A stretch of 63,280 nt of DNA from assembly GCA_030622755.1 (NCBI GenBank), contig JAUXFT010000006.1, positions 1-63,280 on the forward strand. Direction: 5' to 3'. Below, piece after piece: positions 41,934-51,093 of this stretch. Numbering within the stretch: the first letter of the stretch is position 1; each line of letters starts with the position of its first letter. A model generated the notes under the pieces. The model made no database searches. It was not told where the DNA came from and saw nothing but the letters and a program-made list of their open reading frames with translations. Source of the DNA: Aestuariirhabdus sp. Its GTDB lineage: Bacteria; Pseudomonadota; Gammaproteobacteria; Pseudomonadales; Aestuariirhabdaceae. Both the position numbers and the translations under genes were made by a program.

Positions 41934-42113
41934 AATAATATCCTGTTTTTTTCAATAGTAATTTAGGCCTTTGGCAAGGCCAGTGTGCTGGATCGTGTTG
42001 GAATTACTTATGAAAACAGAACGAGGTACAACAGAGATAACATCGAAATGGTGTGCATAAGAAGACGTACTTTCAAGCTGCGCGCATTATAAACAGTTTG
42101 GATTTGTAGTCAA
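41934..42113 (-). promoter_or_regulatory. csp promoter and long 5' leader
   Basis: On the reverse strand TTGACT (42113-42108), 16 nt and TATAAT (42091-42086) form a near-perfect sigma70 promoter. The start near 42079 gives a leader of about 146 nt, close to the 159-nt cspA leader of E. coli that acts as a thermosensor. Leader folding is not checked. From 42114 to the dctM end I see only the terminator noted next. Confidence 0.75.
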
Positions 42114-42190
42114 AGGGTTTCGCTATGCGGGAAATACCTATGGTAAAGGACAGGATGTCGAATATTTATCCTGAAACAGTTACTGATAGT

Positions 42191-42245
42191 GAGGCTATTA
42201 GGCCTCAGAAGAAAACCCAAGGCGATGTAGCATCACCTTGGGTTT
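42191..42245 (-). terminator. Terminator of dctPQM
   Basis: AAACCCAAGG-C-GATG-TAG-CATC-A-CCTTGGGTTT (42213-42245) is a long stem with one internal mismatch; on the reverse strand it runs into TTTTCTTCT. A second small hairpin, GAGGC-N6-GCCTC (42191-42206), lies beyond. Confidence 0.8.
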
Positions 42246-42276
42246 GACTGGGTTGCAGGTAGTTCAACTCTCTAGT

Positions 42277-43674
42277 TTAGTAACCTTTCAACTTATCGAT
42301 GTATTCCGGCAAGAACAGGGAGATCTGCGGGATATACGTGATCAGTATCAAGAAGAACAACAACAGACTGAGCCATGGCAGGCAGGCTTTGATTACCCAG
42401 CCCATGGTATGACCCGTGATACCTGCCGTAACAAACAGGTTGAGCCCCACCGGCGGGGTAAGCATACCTATCTCCATGTTGACGACCATGATGATGCCAA
42501 GATGGATCGGATCGATGCCCAGTTGGGTTGCGATCGGAAACAGGATAGGCGCCATAATAAGAAGGATCGCCGAGGGTTCCATAAAGTTGCCCGCCATGAG
42601 CAGCAGCAGGTTGACAACGATCAGGAATCCCCAGGCAGGTAATCCCCACTCTACTATCGTTTCAGCGATACTGTGAGGAATCCTTTCTGTGGTCAGCACA
42701 TGGGCAAATAGCATGGCATTAGCGATGATAAAGAGCAGCATGAGGCTAACCTTGGCTGCATCCATTACAACTTTGTTGACCTCTGGATCGAAAATAGAGC
42801 GGGGTATCGCGATCAGTGATGCATGGGTATTTCTAAACATTGCGGAGAGATGGTTTTCTCCACTGTTACGCCAGGCAACACCTTTCAGTGGTCCCATATC
42901 CCGGTAACCGACAACCGACACCAGAAAGGCATAAATAGCCGCGACAGCCGCTGCTTCGGTTGGACTGGCGACGCCACCATAGATTGAACCCAGCACGATA
43001 AAAATCAGCATCAGACCGCCCATTGCGATGGCGCCTGATTTGAACAGTTGCTTAAAACCAGGGAACGGTTGTGAAGGTAATCCCTTGATGCGGGCGACGA
43101 TGTAAATGGCGATCATAAGAATACCGCCCATCATCAAACCGGGAATTAAGCCAGCCATAAACATGCGCGCAGCGGATACTTCGGTTGCAGCGGCATACAC
43201 CAGCATCACGATAGACGGAGGAATCAGAATACCCAATGTGCCTGCGTTGGCAATAACGCCAGCGGCAAAGGCTTCCGGATAACCTGCGCGAACCATTCCC
43301 GCAATAACGATGGTGCCGATGGCCGCTACCGTGGCGGGAGATGATCCCGAGACCGCAGCAAATAACATGCATGCCATGACGGATGCCATAGCCAGGCCTC
43401 CACGTACATGGCCGATGGAATCGATGGCAAAATCGATCAGGCGTTTTGCTACCCCCCCCGTAGAAAGAAACGCAGAAGAAAGAATGAAGAACGGAATGGC
43501 CAACAGGGTGTAATGCTCTGATGTGGCCTCAAATAATTTAAGGGAAATGGATGCCAAAGAATCACTGGAGAACATTAATATGGTAGCGACGCTGGAAAGG
43601 CCCAGTGCGATAGCTATCGGCATGCCCAGAAACATAAACGTAAAGAGCATGATAAAAAGAGCAGCTGTGGTCAT
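42277..43674 (-). CDS. dctM: TRAP transporter large permease (DctM)
   Basis: 465 aa, about 12 membrane spans. Family motifs: MFLGMPIAIALGLSS, AVSGSSPATVAAIG, NAGTLGILIPPSIVMLVYA, GGVASPTEAAAVAAIYA, and NMEIGMLTPPVGLNLFV. It is some 40 residues longer than the usual 425; the extra sequence is a polar stretch near residues 257-303. It forms the transport channel with DctQ and uses the sodium gradient to import organic acids delivered by DctP. Confidence 0.95.
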   Translation of the reverse strand: MTTAALFIMLFTFMFLGMPIAIALGLSSVATILMFSSDSLASISLKLFEATSEHYTLLAIPFFILSSAFLSTGGVAKRLIDFAIDSIGHVRGGLAMASVMACMLFAAVSGSSPATVAAIGTIVIAGMVRAGYPEAFAAGVIANAGTLGILIPPSIVMLVYAAATEVSAARMFMAGLIPGLMMGGILMIAIYIVARIKGLPSQPFPGFKQLFKSGAIAMGGLMLIFIVLGSIYGGVASPTEAAAVAAIYAFLVSVVGYRDMGPLKGVAWRNSGENHLSAMFRNTHASLIAIPRSIFDPEVNKVVMDAAKVSLMLLFIIANAMLFAHVLTTERIPHSIAETIVEWGLPAWGFLIVVNLLLLMAGNFMEPSAILLIMAPILFPIATQLGIDPIHLGIIMVVNMEIGMLTPPVGLNLFVTAGITGHTMGWVIKACLPWLSLLLFFLILITYIPQISLFLPEYIDKLKGY

Positions 43675-43677
43675 GGG

Positions 43678-44229
43678 TTACTTCTCCCCTTGATCAGTCG
43701 AGGTGTGTTTGATCTCTTCAGCAAGTTGCATGCTTTCTTTCGCTTCATCAGCGAGTGCAAGGCCTACTGCCTCACCTTTCAAGATGCGCCATAGCACTCC
43801 AAGGAAACGAATGCTCAGTAAAACGAAACCGATAAAAACGATGCTGGTAGCAGTCCATTTGGGAATGGGAACGTCTTCTAACTCAATGCCGATCATGTGA
43901 AGTTTGCTCAGGTATACCCATCCTCCATAGAGGAAAAGCCCGCAATAAAACAGGCAGAGTAATACGGCTGCAATTCCGGCCAGGCGCCGCTGATTATCAG
44001 GTAATAATTTTACAAATGCGTCGACACCAATATGTGCTCCGACTTTGACACCGTACGCAGCACCAAACAGCACAAACCATGCTGACATGAGCAGAGTCAC
44101 TTCCTGCGCCCAATGTATCCCGGTGTTGAAGCCAAAGCGAAGAACCACTTCAACAAACACTAGCAGGGTCATTCCAACCAGGAGAAGGCGTATAAAACCT
44201 TCTTCACAGCTGTTAATGATATCCCTCAT
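43678..44229 (-). CDS. dctQ: TRAP transporter small permease (DctQ)
   Basis: 183 aa, four membrane helices, with the DctQ patterns VEVVLRFGFNTGIHWAQEVTLLMSAWFVLFGAAYGVKVGAHIGVD split across helices 1-3 (seen as VVLRFGF, WAQEV and GAHIGVDAF). It is next to dctM (3-nt gap), so the two are translated from one message. The C-terminal 30 residues are a charged cytoplasmic tail. Confidence 0.93.
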   Translation of the reverse strand: MRDIINSCEEGFIRLLLVGMTLLVFVEVVLRFGFNTGIHWAQEVTLLMSAWFVLFGAAYGVKVGAHIGVDAFVKLLPDNQRRLAGIAAVLLCLFYCGLFLYGGWVYLSKLHMIGIELEDVPIPKWTATSIVFIGFVLLSIRFLGVLWRILKGEAVGLALADEAKESMQLAEEIKHTSTDQGEK

Positions 44230-44259
44230 GACGGCCTCTCATAATTAATGACTAATGGG

Positions 44260-44366
44260 GTGACCCGGATTGTTCTGTCGTGCCATCAGCTAATTTCTGC
44301 ATTGCTGAACAAGCTTGTTATCATCCGGGTTACAGGCAATCAGGGCGGAGAACGACCACCCTGATT
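44260..44366 (-). other. Structured dctP-dctQ intercistronic region
   Basis: Two stems are seen: AATCAGGG/CCCTGATT (44338-44345 and 44359-44366) right after the dctP stop, and GTGACCCGG/CCGGGTTAC (44260-44268 and 44325-44333, one G-T pair). Such hairpins between binding-protein and permease genes usually protect the upstream mRNA and give more binding protein than permease. Confidence 0.55.
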
Positions 44367-44385
44367 CAGACTACATCGAGATTTG

Positions 44386-45378
44386 TTAGTTGTTGGAGCT
44401 AATAGCAGCATCGATGTTGTCCTGACCGATCTCTGCAGCAAATTGGCTCCAAACAGGCTTCATAGCTTCTACCCACTGCGAACGTTCAGCGTCTGTCAGA
44501 GAAATAACTTCTGAACGCCTGGAATCGATGATTGCTTGCTTGTCATCCATAGCTTTCTGGGCGGCAATAGCATTACCGTGAGCGATAGCTTCATCCAGCG
44601 CTTTCTTCAGCTCGGTGCGAACATTTTCGTCCAGTCCCATCCAGAACTCGGCAGAAGTAATGACCAGGTAATCGAGTACGCCGTGGTTGGACTCAGTGAT
44701 GTAAGGCTGGACTTCAAAGAATTTTTTGGAGTAGATGTTAGACCAGGTGTTTTCCTGGCCGTCGATCGCCCTGGTTTGCAACAGGGTAAACACTTCGGAA
44801 AAAGGTTTCTTGAGTGGTACGGCTTCAACCGCTTCGAACTGAGCCTGCAATACGTCGGAGGTCATTATGCGGAATTTTTTACCATTGGCATCAGCAGGAA
44901 CTCGCAGGGGATCACTGGCAGATAATTGCTTCATACCGTTGTGCAGGTAACCGAGACCAATTAAGCCTTTATCACTCATGGAACTCAGCATGTTTTGCCC
45001 TGCAGCACTACTTTGGAAACGTTCAACTGCTCCCATATCCTTGAACAGGAATGGCAGGTCAAAGATTTGTAGAGACTTGGTGTATTTCTGGAATTTGGAT
45101 AAAGAAGGCGCTGCCAGTTGAACGTCACCGAGCAACATCGCCTCCAGCACTTTGTTGTCACCAAACAATTGAGAGTTGGGGAAGACCTTAACTTCTACTT
45201 TTCCTGCAAGACGCTCTGCTACAAGATCGCGGAATTTAATGGCCATTTGACCTTTTGGTGTGTTTTCTGCAACAACGTGAGCAAATTTCAGCTCAATTGG
45301 AGCCGCTTGCGCCAGAGTTACTCCAGCAGAAACAGCACAGATAGCCAAAGCTGTCAGAGATTTTTTGAAAAGATTCAT
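44386..45378 (-). CDS. dctP: TRAP transporter periplasmic solute-binding protein (DctP)
   Basis: 330 aa with a signal peptide (cleavage after AQA, about residue 25). DctP-family sequences include LKFAHVVAENTPKGQMA, FPNSQLFGDNKVLEAML, PFLFKDMGAVERF, KKFRIMTSDVLQAQFEA and QENTWSNIYSKKFFEVQPY. The family binds C4-dicarboxylates and similar carboxylates in the periplasm; succinate/fumarate/malate is a good guess but not shown. First gene of dctPQM, with a sigma54 promoter upstream. Confidence 0.94.
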   Translation of the reverse strand: MNLFKKSLTALAICAVSAGVTLAQAAPIELKFAHVVAENTPKGQMAIKFRDLVAERLAGKVEVKVFPNSQLFGDNKVLEAMLLGDVQLAAPSLSKFQKYTKSLQIFDLPFLFKDMGAVERFQSSAAGQNMLSSMSDKGLIGLGYLHNGMKQLSASDPLRVPADANGKKFRIMTSDVLQAQFEAVEAVPLKKPFSEVFTLLQTRAIDGQENTWSNIYSKKFFEVQPYITESNHGVLDYLVITSAEFWMGLDENVRTELKKALDEAIAHGNAIAAQKAMDDKQAIIDSRRSEVISLTDAERSQWVEAMKPVWSQFAAEIGQDNIDAAISSNN

Positions 45379-45506
45379 GCTTTCTCCCTTTATATTTATA
45401 TATCAGTAAAACTTTTTGATAGAAATTTTTATCGTTTTATCTATATAGCTAGCGCCGTATTGGCGGAGCTCGATATTAGCGTCATTGCTAACACTGCATA
45501 CAGTAG

Positions 45507-45522
45507 TGCAAGCAGAGTGCCA
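45507..45522 (-). promoter_or_regulatory. Sigma54 (RpoN) promoter of dctPQM
   Basis: On the reverse strand TGGCAC-TCTGC-TTGCA is an exact match to the -24/-12 consensus. The start point would be near 45495, leaving about 117 nt of leader to dctP. TRAP and Dct C4-dicarboxylate transporters are known RpoN targets under DctB/DctD. Confidence 0.85.
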
Positions 45523-45598
45523 GAATTCATGAGTAGGTATTATTACTTATAAAACAAAGAGCTAGCAGGGGCTATCGACTTTGGTCGAATGTTTTTTT

Positions 45599-45646
45599 GG
45601 GTGGATATCCACCCCGTTGTCGTGTTTTTAGGTGTTGGGATACACC
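45599..45646. promoter_or_regulatory. Twin dyad sites upstream of the dctP sigma54 promoter (putative enhancer)
   Basis: Site 1 is a perfect 16-bp palindrome, GGGTGGATATCCACCC (45599-45614). Site 2 is GGTGT-N6-ACACC (45631-45646). Centres are 32 bp apart, about three helical turns, and 85-115 bp upstream of the -24 box, as expected for a sigma54 activator. The architecture resembles paired DctD sites. The activator gene is not in the window. Confidence 0.6.
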
Positions 45647-45900
45647 CACAATACCCATAGAAAATAGTAGAAGTGTGACTTCTGTACTCTTTCAAATCTA
45701 CCAGCTGCAACATCTGTGGCCTCAGTAGAACGATTTCCAGGTTTACACAGCCCCAAAACTTGAGATGCACAAATTTGACCCCTTACTTACCGGTTGAATC
45801 GCCACCTGTCTTATTGTTTTTGATCGCCTCTTGTTGGCGTGTCAGTTTATAATGTGGCCAAAAGGGAATGGTTTTCACTGACAGTTTTATGGGAGTAGTT
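45647..45900. other. Gap upstream of membrane-protein gene; no gene recognised
   Basis: Apart from the sites described above, the 45379-45900 region holds no convincing coding sequence on either strand. Promoter elements for the downstream plus-strand gene are not clear. Confidence 0.4.
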
Positions 45901-46359
45901 ATGGGGTCTTGGGTTGCGCTGCATGTTTTGGCAGCGGTTGTGTGGGTAGGCGGAATGTTTTTCGCTTATCTGGTATTGCGACCAGTAGCCGCGTCTCAGT
46001 TGGAGCCGCCGCAACGATTATTATTGTGGCAGGGTGTTTTTAGTATCTTTTTCCGCTGGGTGTGGGGTGCCGTTGCCCTGCTCTGGTTGAGTGGGTTCGG
46101 CATTGTGTATACCGTTTTTGGTTCACTGTCGTATGTAGGGCCGCATGTACATTTGATGATGAGTGTTGGATTATTGATGACGCTGATTTTTGCAGGGATC
46201 TATTGGTCTCCCTGGCGCAAGCTGTCAGCAGCGGTGGATGCAAAACAGTGGCCGGTAGCTGGGAGTGCACTCAATAGAATCAGGCAGTTGGTCGCTTTGA
46301 ATCTCGGGTTGGGGATTCTGGTGGTTGTAGTTGGTTCGAGCGGCCGCTATTTTGTTTAA
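45901..46359 (+). CDS. Small integral membrane protein (CopD-like / COG5615-type)
   Basis: 152 aa from ATG 45901 (GGGAG at 45891-45895); an upstream in-frame start at 45868 would add 11 residues. Four hydrophobic helices: WVALHVLAAVVWVGGMFFAYL, a second at about 40-65, a third (MMSVGLLMTLIFAGIYW) and a fourth (LVALNLGLGILVVVVGSS). Helix 1 His and helix 3 HVHLM resemble heme- or copper-binding residues of the CopD superfamily. Function is unknown; it has no operon partner. Confidence 0.75.
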   Translation: MGSWVALHVLAAVVWVGGMFFAYLVLRPVAASQLEPPQRLLLWQGVFSIFFRWVWGAVALLWLSGFGIVYTVFGSLSYVGPHVHLMMSVGLLMTLIFAGIYWSPWRKLSAAVDAKQWPVAGSALNRIRQLVALNLGLGILVVVVGSSGRYFV

Positions 46360-46381
46360 CAAAACAGGAAAAAGCAGAAAT

Positions 46382-46411
46382 AAAAAAAGCGAACAGTTGT
46401 TCGCCTTTTTT
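46382..46411. terminator. Bidirectional terminator
   Basis: Stem GCGAACA/TGTTCGC flanked by an A-run and a T-run between the convergent membrane-protein gene and the 119-aa gene. Confidence 0.88.
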
Positions 46412-46493
46412 ATTACACAATTTATTTGTGAATGAATCGTTGGTCCGTTACTGCATTAAGAGTTGCATTGAGAGTGCATAAAGCCTGTTTCGC

Positions 46494-46853
46494 TTAGCAA
46501 ACGCCACGAGGTAAAGTATCTTTGGATGCAAGCTTCTGCTTCCATAACTCTTTAGGAGTTAATCCGCCGCTAGTGCGGGCTGTTTTCGCTTTGGCCTTCC
46601 TGGCTTTTGCGGGAGCTTTGCTTTGTGGCTTTTGAGGATCCGTAGAGGCTTTGGCAGGTTCTTGTTTTGCAGGTGTTGGCGCACTGCCAGTTAACTCGGT
46701 TGTCATCTCCGTCAGTTCAGCAAGGCGCAGTGATTTACCACCGTCAACGCTATACCAGCTACCTTTCTGCTCTACTTGTGGGGCTTTGCCATTGGCCTTT
46801 TCGAAGGCTGCAGTAAAATCTGCCAGTACTTGCTCTTTGTCGAGTTTGCTCAT
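46494..46853 (-). CDS. Uncharacterised small Lys/Ala/Pro-rich protein
   Basis: 119 aa. Residues 1-55 look folded and begin MSKLDKEQVLADFTAAFEKA, followed by WYSVDGGKSLRLAELTEM. Residues 60-98 are a low-complexity Lys/Ala/Pro segment with KAPAKARKAKAKTAR, like the tails of histone H1-like bacterial proteins. The end, LTPKELWKQKLAS, is helical again. A nucleic-acid-binding role is only a guess. It lies downstream of valS on the same strand, 110 nt away. Confidence 0.7.
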   Translation of the reverse strand: MSKLDKEQVLADFTAAFEKANGKAPQVEQKGSWYSVDGGKSLRLAELTEMTTELTGSAPTPAKQEPAKASTDPQKPQSKAPAKARKAKAKTARTSGGLTPKELWKQKLASKDTLPRGVC

Positions 46854-46962
46854 ATTTGCTCCTGCATTTTTCTTGATTTTATCGTTTTTGTTTGCCTAGA
46901 GATTAGGGTGTTCGCCTGCGAAAGGCAACCGCAGCCTTGCGTTTGCCTTTCGCAGAATTGAG

Positions 46963-49812
46963 TTAAAGAGAGTGTATTTTTTTCAATTGATCGTCCAGTG
47001 TCTGCTTCGCAGATTTCGCATCAGCAAGTTTGGTTCGTTCTTTGTTAACGACATCTTCTGGCGCTTTATCGACAAAGCGAGGATTACTTAGCTTGCCTTC
47101 AAACCGCTGCACCTCTTTTGCCAGTCGTTCTATCTCCTTGCCAAGGCGTGCCGTTTCAGCGGCTTTATCTATCAAGCCTGCCATTGGAACCAGAACTTCC
47201 ATCTCTCCGACCAGACTCGTGGTGCTCATGGGAGCGTCGTTGGCGTCTATGACTTCAATTGAAGACAGTTTTGCAAGTTTACTGAGGAAGGCCCGGTTAT
47301 CGATAAGCCGTTGTTGTGCTTGCGTGTCAGCATTGCACAGTAATACTGGAATATCTTTGCCGGGAGAGATGTTCATCTCACCGCGAATGTTTCGAATCGC
47401 GAGAATGACATCTTTAAGCCATTCCGTATCGGCAATCGCCTGCTCGTCGACAGAGCTTTGATCACTTTGAGGATAGGGCTGCAGCATAAGCGTATCACCC
47501 TGCTTGCCGGCCAGCGGTGCTACGCGCTGCCAGATCTCCTCGGTGATATACGGCATGATTGGATGAGCAAGACGCAAGATGGTTTCCAGCACCCGAACCA
47601 GAGTACGGCGGGTACCACGTTTGAGTGCAGGCTCTGCGTTATCGTCCCACAGAACGGGCTTGGAAAGTTCCAGATACCAGTCGCAATATTCGTTCCAGAC
47701 AAATTCGTAAAGCGCTTGCGAGGCATGATCGAATCGATAAGCATCCAATGCTTCGGCAACCTGTTGCTCGGTTTGTTGCAGGCGTGAAATGATCCAGCGG
47801 TCTGCCAGGGTCAGTACGACTTCACCGCCTTGCTGGCCACAATCTTCGCCTTCGGTGTTCATCAGCACATAGCGTGCGGCATTCCAGATTTTGTTGCAGA
47901 AGTTGCGATAACCTTCCATACGACCCATATCAAACTTGATATCGCGACCGGTGGAAGCCAGCGAACAGAAGGTGAAACGCAGAGCATCGGTGCCGTAGGC
48001 TTCGATACCTTCCGGGAAGTGTTTGCGGGTCTGCTTTTCGATCTTTTGTGCCAACTGCGGCTGCATCATGTTGCCGGCGCGTTTGCTGACCAGACTTTCG
48101 AGATCGATGCCGTCAATCAGGTCCAGAGGATCCAGTACATTGCCTTTCGACTTGGACATTTTCTGGCCTTCCTGGTCGCGCACCAGACCGTGAACATATA
48201 CGGTTTTGAAGGGTACTTGAGGCTCACCGTTTTCATCCTTCATAAAGTGCAGGGTCATCATGATCATCCGGGCAACCCAGAAGAAGATAATGTCAAAACC
48301 GGTAACCAGAGTACTGCTGGGGTGGAAGGTAGCCAGCTCTGGTGTTTTCTCCGGCCAGCCCAGAGTGGAAAATGTCCACAGAGCTGAGGAGAACCAGGTG
48401 TCCAGGACATCTTCATCCTGACGCAGTTCGATGCTGTCATCCAGATTATGCTTGCTACGGACTTCCGCTTCGTCACGTCCAACGTAGACGTTATCATCGT
48501 TGTCATACCAGGCAGGTATGCGGTGACCCCACCACAGCTGGCGGGAGATACACCAATCCTGCAGATCACGCATCCAGGAAAAATACATGTTCTCGTATTG
48601 CTGGGGTACGAACCTGATATCGCCGTCTTCGACCGCCTTGATGGCCGGTTCAGCCAGCTTTTGTACGGCCACATACCACTGATCAGTCAGGTACGGCTCG
48701 ATCACTACGCCACCACGATCGCCATAAGGTACCTTAAGTGCGTGATCATCGATTTTATCGAGTAAACCCAGGGCTTCAAATTCTGCCACGATCTGTTTAC
48801 GAGCGGTGAAACGCTCCATACCATGGTAGTTTTCCGGCATGTTGGCATTCAGTTCACTATTGACCGTGCCGTCGCTGTTAAATATTTCGGCGACGTCACG
48901 TATGTCGGCATTGATGGTCAATATATTGATCATCGGTAGCTGGTGACGTTTGCCGACTTCATAGTCATTGAAGTCATGCGCCGGGGTGATCTTTACGCAA
49001 CCGGTGCCAAATTCACGATCGACATAGTCGTCGGCAACGATAGGAATGCGGCGGTTAACCAGCGGCAGGGTGATGAATTTACCGATCAGGTCCTGATAGC
49101 GCTCATCCTTGGGGTGAACGGCAACGGCAGCATCGCCCAGCATGGTTTCAGGTCGGGTAGTGGCAACGCTCAGGTAATCCAGGCCGTCGGTGGTTTTAGC
49201 GCCATCGGCCAGCGGGTAGCGGAAGTGCCAGAGGTGCCCCTTGCGATCACGATTTTCTACTTCCAGATCGGAAATAGCAGTATGCAGTTTGGGGTCCCAG
49301 TTAACCAGGCGTTTACCGCGATAGATCAATTCCTCTTCATGGAGACGAACGAAAACCTCTTTAACGGCGTTTGATAGCCCCTCATCCATGGTGAAGCGCT
49401 CACGGCTCCAATCGAGAGAAGCGCCCATGCGGCGTAGTTGGCGAGTAATTGTGCCGCCGGATTCAGCTTTCCATTCCCAGACTTTTTCCAGGAATTTTTC
49501 TCGACCAAGATCATGACGGTTAATGCCCTGTGCCTGAAGCTGGCGCTCTACCACCATTTGTGTGGCAATACCGGCGTGATCGGTACCCGCTTGCCAAAGC
49601 GTGTTGTCACCCTTCATGCGATGGTAACGGATCAGGGTATCCATGATGGTATCCTGGAAGGCATGTCCCATATGTAGATTGCCGGTCACATTGGGAGGAG
49701 GAATCATGATAGAGAAGGGGGTACCTTCTCCAGAGGGCTTAAAATAGCCCCTCTCTTCCCAAGTGTTATACCAGCTACTCTCAATTTCGTTGGGTTGGTA
49801 GGTTTTATCCAT
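46963..49812 (-). CDS. valS: Valyl-tRNA synthetase
   Basis: 949 aa, normal length. Class I motifs: [15 protein letters not shown] (HMGH at 47-50) and [14 protein letters not shown]. The editing domain ([26 protein letters not shown]) and anticodon domain ([11 protein letters not shown]-like [11 protein letters not shown]) are present. The C-terminus is the tRNA-binding coiled coil. It charges tRNA-Val and removes mischarged threonine. The holC-valS-pepA neighbourhood is conserved in gammaproteobacteria. Confidence 0.98.
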   Translation of the reverse strand: MDKTYQPNEIESSWYNTWEERGYFKPSGEGTPFSIMIPPPNVTGNLHMGHAFQDTIMDTLIRYHRMKGDNTLWQAGTDHAGIATQMVVERQLQAQGINRHDLGREKFLEKVWEWKAESGGTITRQLRRMGASLDWSRERFTMDEGLSNAVKEVFVRLHEEELIYRGKRLVNWDPKLHTAISDLEVENRDRKGHLWHFRYPLADGAKTTDGLDYLSVATTRPETMLGDAAVAVHPKDERYQDLIGKFITLPLVNRRIPIVADDYVDREFGTGCVKITPAHDFNDYEVGKRHQLPMINILTINADIRDVAEIFNSDGTVNSELNANMPENYHGMERFTARKQIVAEFEALGLLDKIDDHALKVPYGDRGGVVIEPYLTDQWYVAVQKLAEPAIKAVEDGDIRFVPQQYENMYFSWMRDLQDWCISRQLWWGHRIPAWYDNDDNVYVGRDEAEVRSKHNLDDSIELRQDEDVLDTWFSSALWTFSTLGWPEKTPELATFHPSSTLVTGFDIIFFWVARMIMMTLHFMKDENGEPQVPFKTVYVHGLVRDQEGQKMSKSKGNVLDPLDLIDGIDLESLVSKRAGNMMQPQLAQKIEKQTRKHFPEGIEAYGTDALRFTFCSLASTGRDIKFDMGRMEGYRNFCNKIWNAARYVLMNTEGEDCGQQGGEVVLTLADRWIISRLQQTEQQVAEALDAYRFDHASQALYEFVWNEYCDWYLELSKPVLWDDNAEPALKRGTRRTLVRVLETILRLAHPIMPYITEEIWQRVAPLAGKQGDTLMLQPYPQSDQSSVDEQAIADTEWLKDVILAIRNIRGEMNISPGKDIPVLLCNADTQAQQRLIDNRAFLSKLAKLSSIEVIDANDAPMSTTSLVGEMEVLVPMAGLIDKAAETARLGKEIERLAKEVQRFEGKLSNPRFVDKAPEDVVNKERTKLADAKSAKQTLDDQLKKIHSL

Positions 49813-49941
49813 GATGCTTTACACGCTTCTCGCAGGACTGATCAAACGCGGCATTATACATGGCTGGTGGGTCGGCGAGCCAGCATGACACATGCAGGAA
49901 ATGCATATTTTGAGTACTATTTTGAGTACTACAAAGAGCAG

Positions 49942-50625
49942 TTAGTCGCCGTCAGGAGTGAGGAGTAAGCTGTCGAGTTGCTGGTGCAGCCTGTGGCGCA
50001 GCTCCCTTTCGAGGCGCGGCAGGGTACCTTTCACCAACTCTTCGACGATATCTTCGCTTTTTTGCTCGAGTAATTCCCGGATGTGTACCTGCTGCTCTGG
50101 GGAAAGGTCGCCAAAGCCTTGCAAAAGATCAGTAAGACTCTCACCTTTCCCTGTAGCTAGGTTTTTTGGTGGTGGGGGTGGGACTTTGTTAGCGTTTAGC
50201 CTGTCTAGAGCCTTCTGGGGGAGGAAGGGGTTATCCCCCAGCATATCCCGGGTCAGGGGCTTTAACAGTCGATCTGTATGTTTGATATTCCGCCTGACCG
50301 CCGCATTAGCCCTTTTTATCAATGGATTTTCTTCAGCGCCCACTGTTTTATTTGAAGGTTTATTTGAGGGCTGGTTGACGGGGCGGGTTGCGGGTTTGCC
50401 AGCTGGAGTAAAAGCAGATTCGGTGACGGTCTTAGCGGGAATGGATTCATTAGCCACAGGTTCTGTCGCGGGGTCATAATCCAGCAGTTCAATATCTACG
50501 TCATGTAGTATAGGAATGTTATCTGATGGGGCATCATTGCCTTGCAGTTCGTCATCGAGAAGCTGGCGGATTGAAAGCAGCTCATCCAGCAATACTTTGC
50601 CTTCTGCCTTCACCTTCTTAACCAT
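49942..50625 (-). CDS. Uncharacterised helical protein between holC and valS
   Basis: 227 aa, overlapping holC by 8 nt. The N-terminus (VLLDELLSIRQLLDDELQ) is helical and acidic. A Pro/Thr-rich linker at about 60-110 and PPPPPKN near 150 are probably disordered. The C-terminus (LSPEQQVHIRELLEQKSEDIVEELV, split as LRHRLHQQLDSLL after) is predicted helical. I do not recognise a named family, though a similar gene is often found beside holC in Pseudomonas-like genomes. Tight coupling to holC hints at a replisome or envelope-linked role; this is inference. Confidence 0.75.
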   Translation of the reverse strand: MVKKVKAEGKVLLDELLSIRQLLDDELQGNDAPSDNIPILHDVDIELLDYDPATEPVANESIPAKTVTESAFTPAGKPATRPVNQPSNKPSNKTVGAEENPLIKRANAAVRRNIKHTDRLLKPLTRDMLGDNPFLPQKALDRLNANKVPPPPPKNLATGKGESLTDLLQGFGDLSPEQQVHIRELLEQKSEDIVEELVKGTLPRLERELRHRLHQQLDSLLLTPDGD

Positions 50626-51061
50626 TGAGTGCTTTTCCTCTCATGTCATGTGTGTGTAGCAGGAATCCTCGCTGTCGATAAAAACGAAAGTTCTCACGAG
50701 ATTGAAGGCGGGAGGATTCCTGATTGACGACAATTTCCGCCACCCTGGCAAAACGGCCAAAACACTCAGGAATACGATCGGCCAGGTTGATAAGCAGATC
50801 GTGATGATCGCCCGCATCTTCCGTGTAACCTATCTCAATGGGTGAACCTTCCGGTTTATTGTGGCGTAAATTATGGGGCAGAAAACGATCCTCTTTATAG
50901 CTCCATAGCAACTCATCCAGAGTTTTGGCTTGAGCTTCATTCTGAGCATGAATAAATACAGCATGGCCTAGTTGGAAGGCTTTTTCCACCAGACGGCACG
51001 TAAACAAGAGGCTGTCCTGTTCTTCTGTGCCGGCGAGTAGGTAGAAGTCAATTCGGGTCAT
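50618..51061 (-). CDS. holC: DNA polymerase III chi subunit
   Basis: 147 aa, with the chi fold: IDFYLLAGTEEQDSLLFTCRLVEKAF at the N-terminus (read in pieces IDFYLL, FTCRLVEKA), LDELLWSYKEDRFLPHNL, and NLADRIPECFGRFARVAEIV. Chi is part of the clamp-loader complex and bridges it to SSB. It lies in the usual pepA-holC-valS order. Confidence 0.93.
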   Translation of the reverse strand: MTRIDFYLLAGTEEQDSLLFTCRLVEKAFQLGHAVFIHAQNEAQAKTLDELLWSYKEDRFLPHNLRHNKPEGSPIEIGYTEDAGDHHDLLINLADRIPECFGRFARVAEIVVNQESSRLQSRENFRFYRQRGFLLHTHDMRGKALNG

Positions 51062-51093
51062 CCGTCATAATTTCCGCGGTACAGGTTTGTCAT

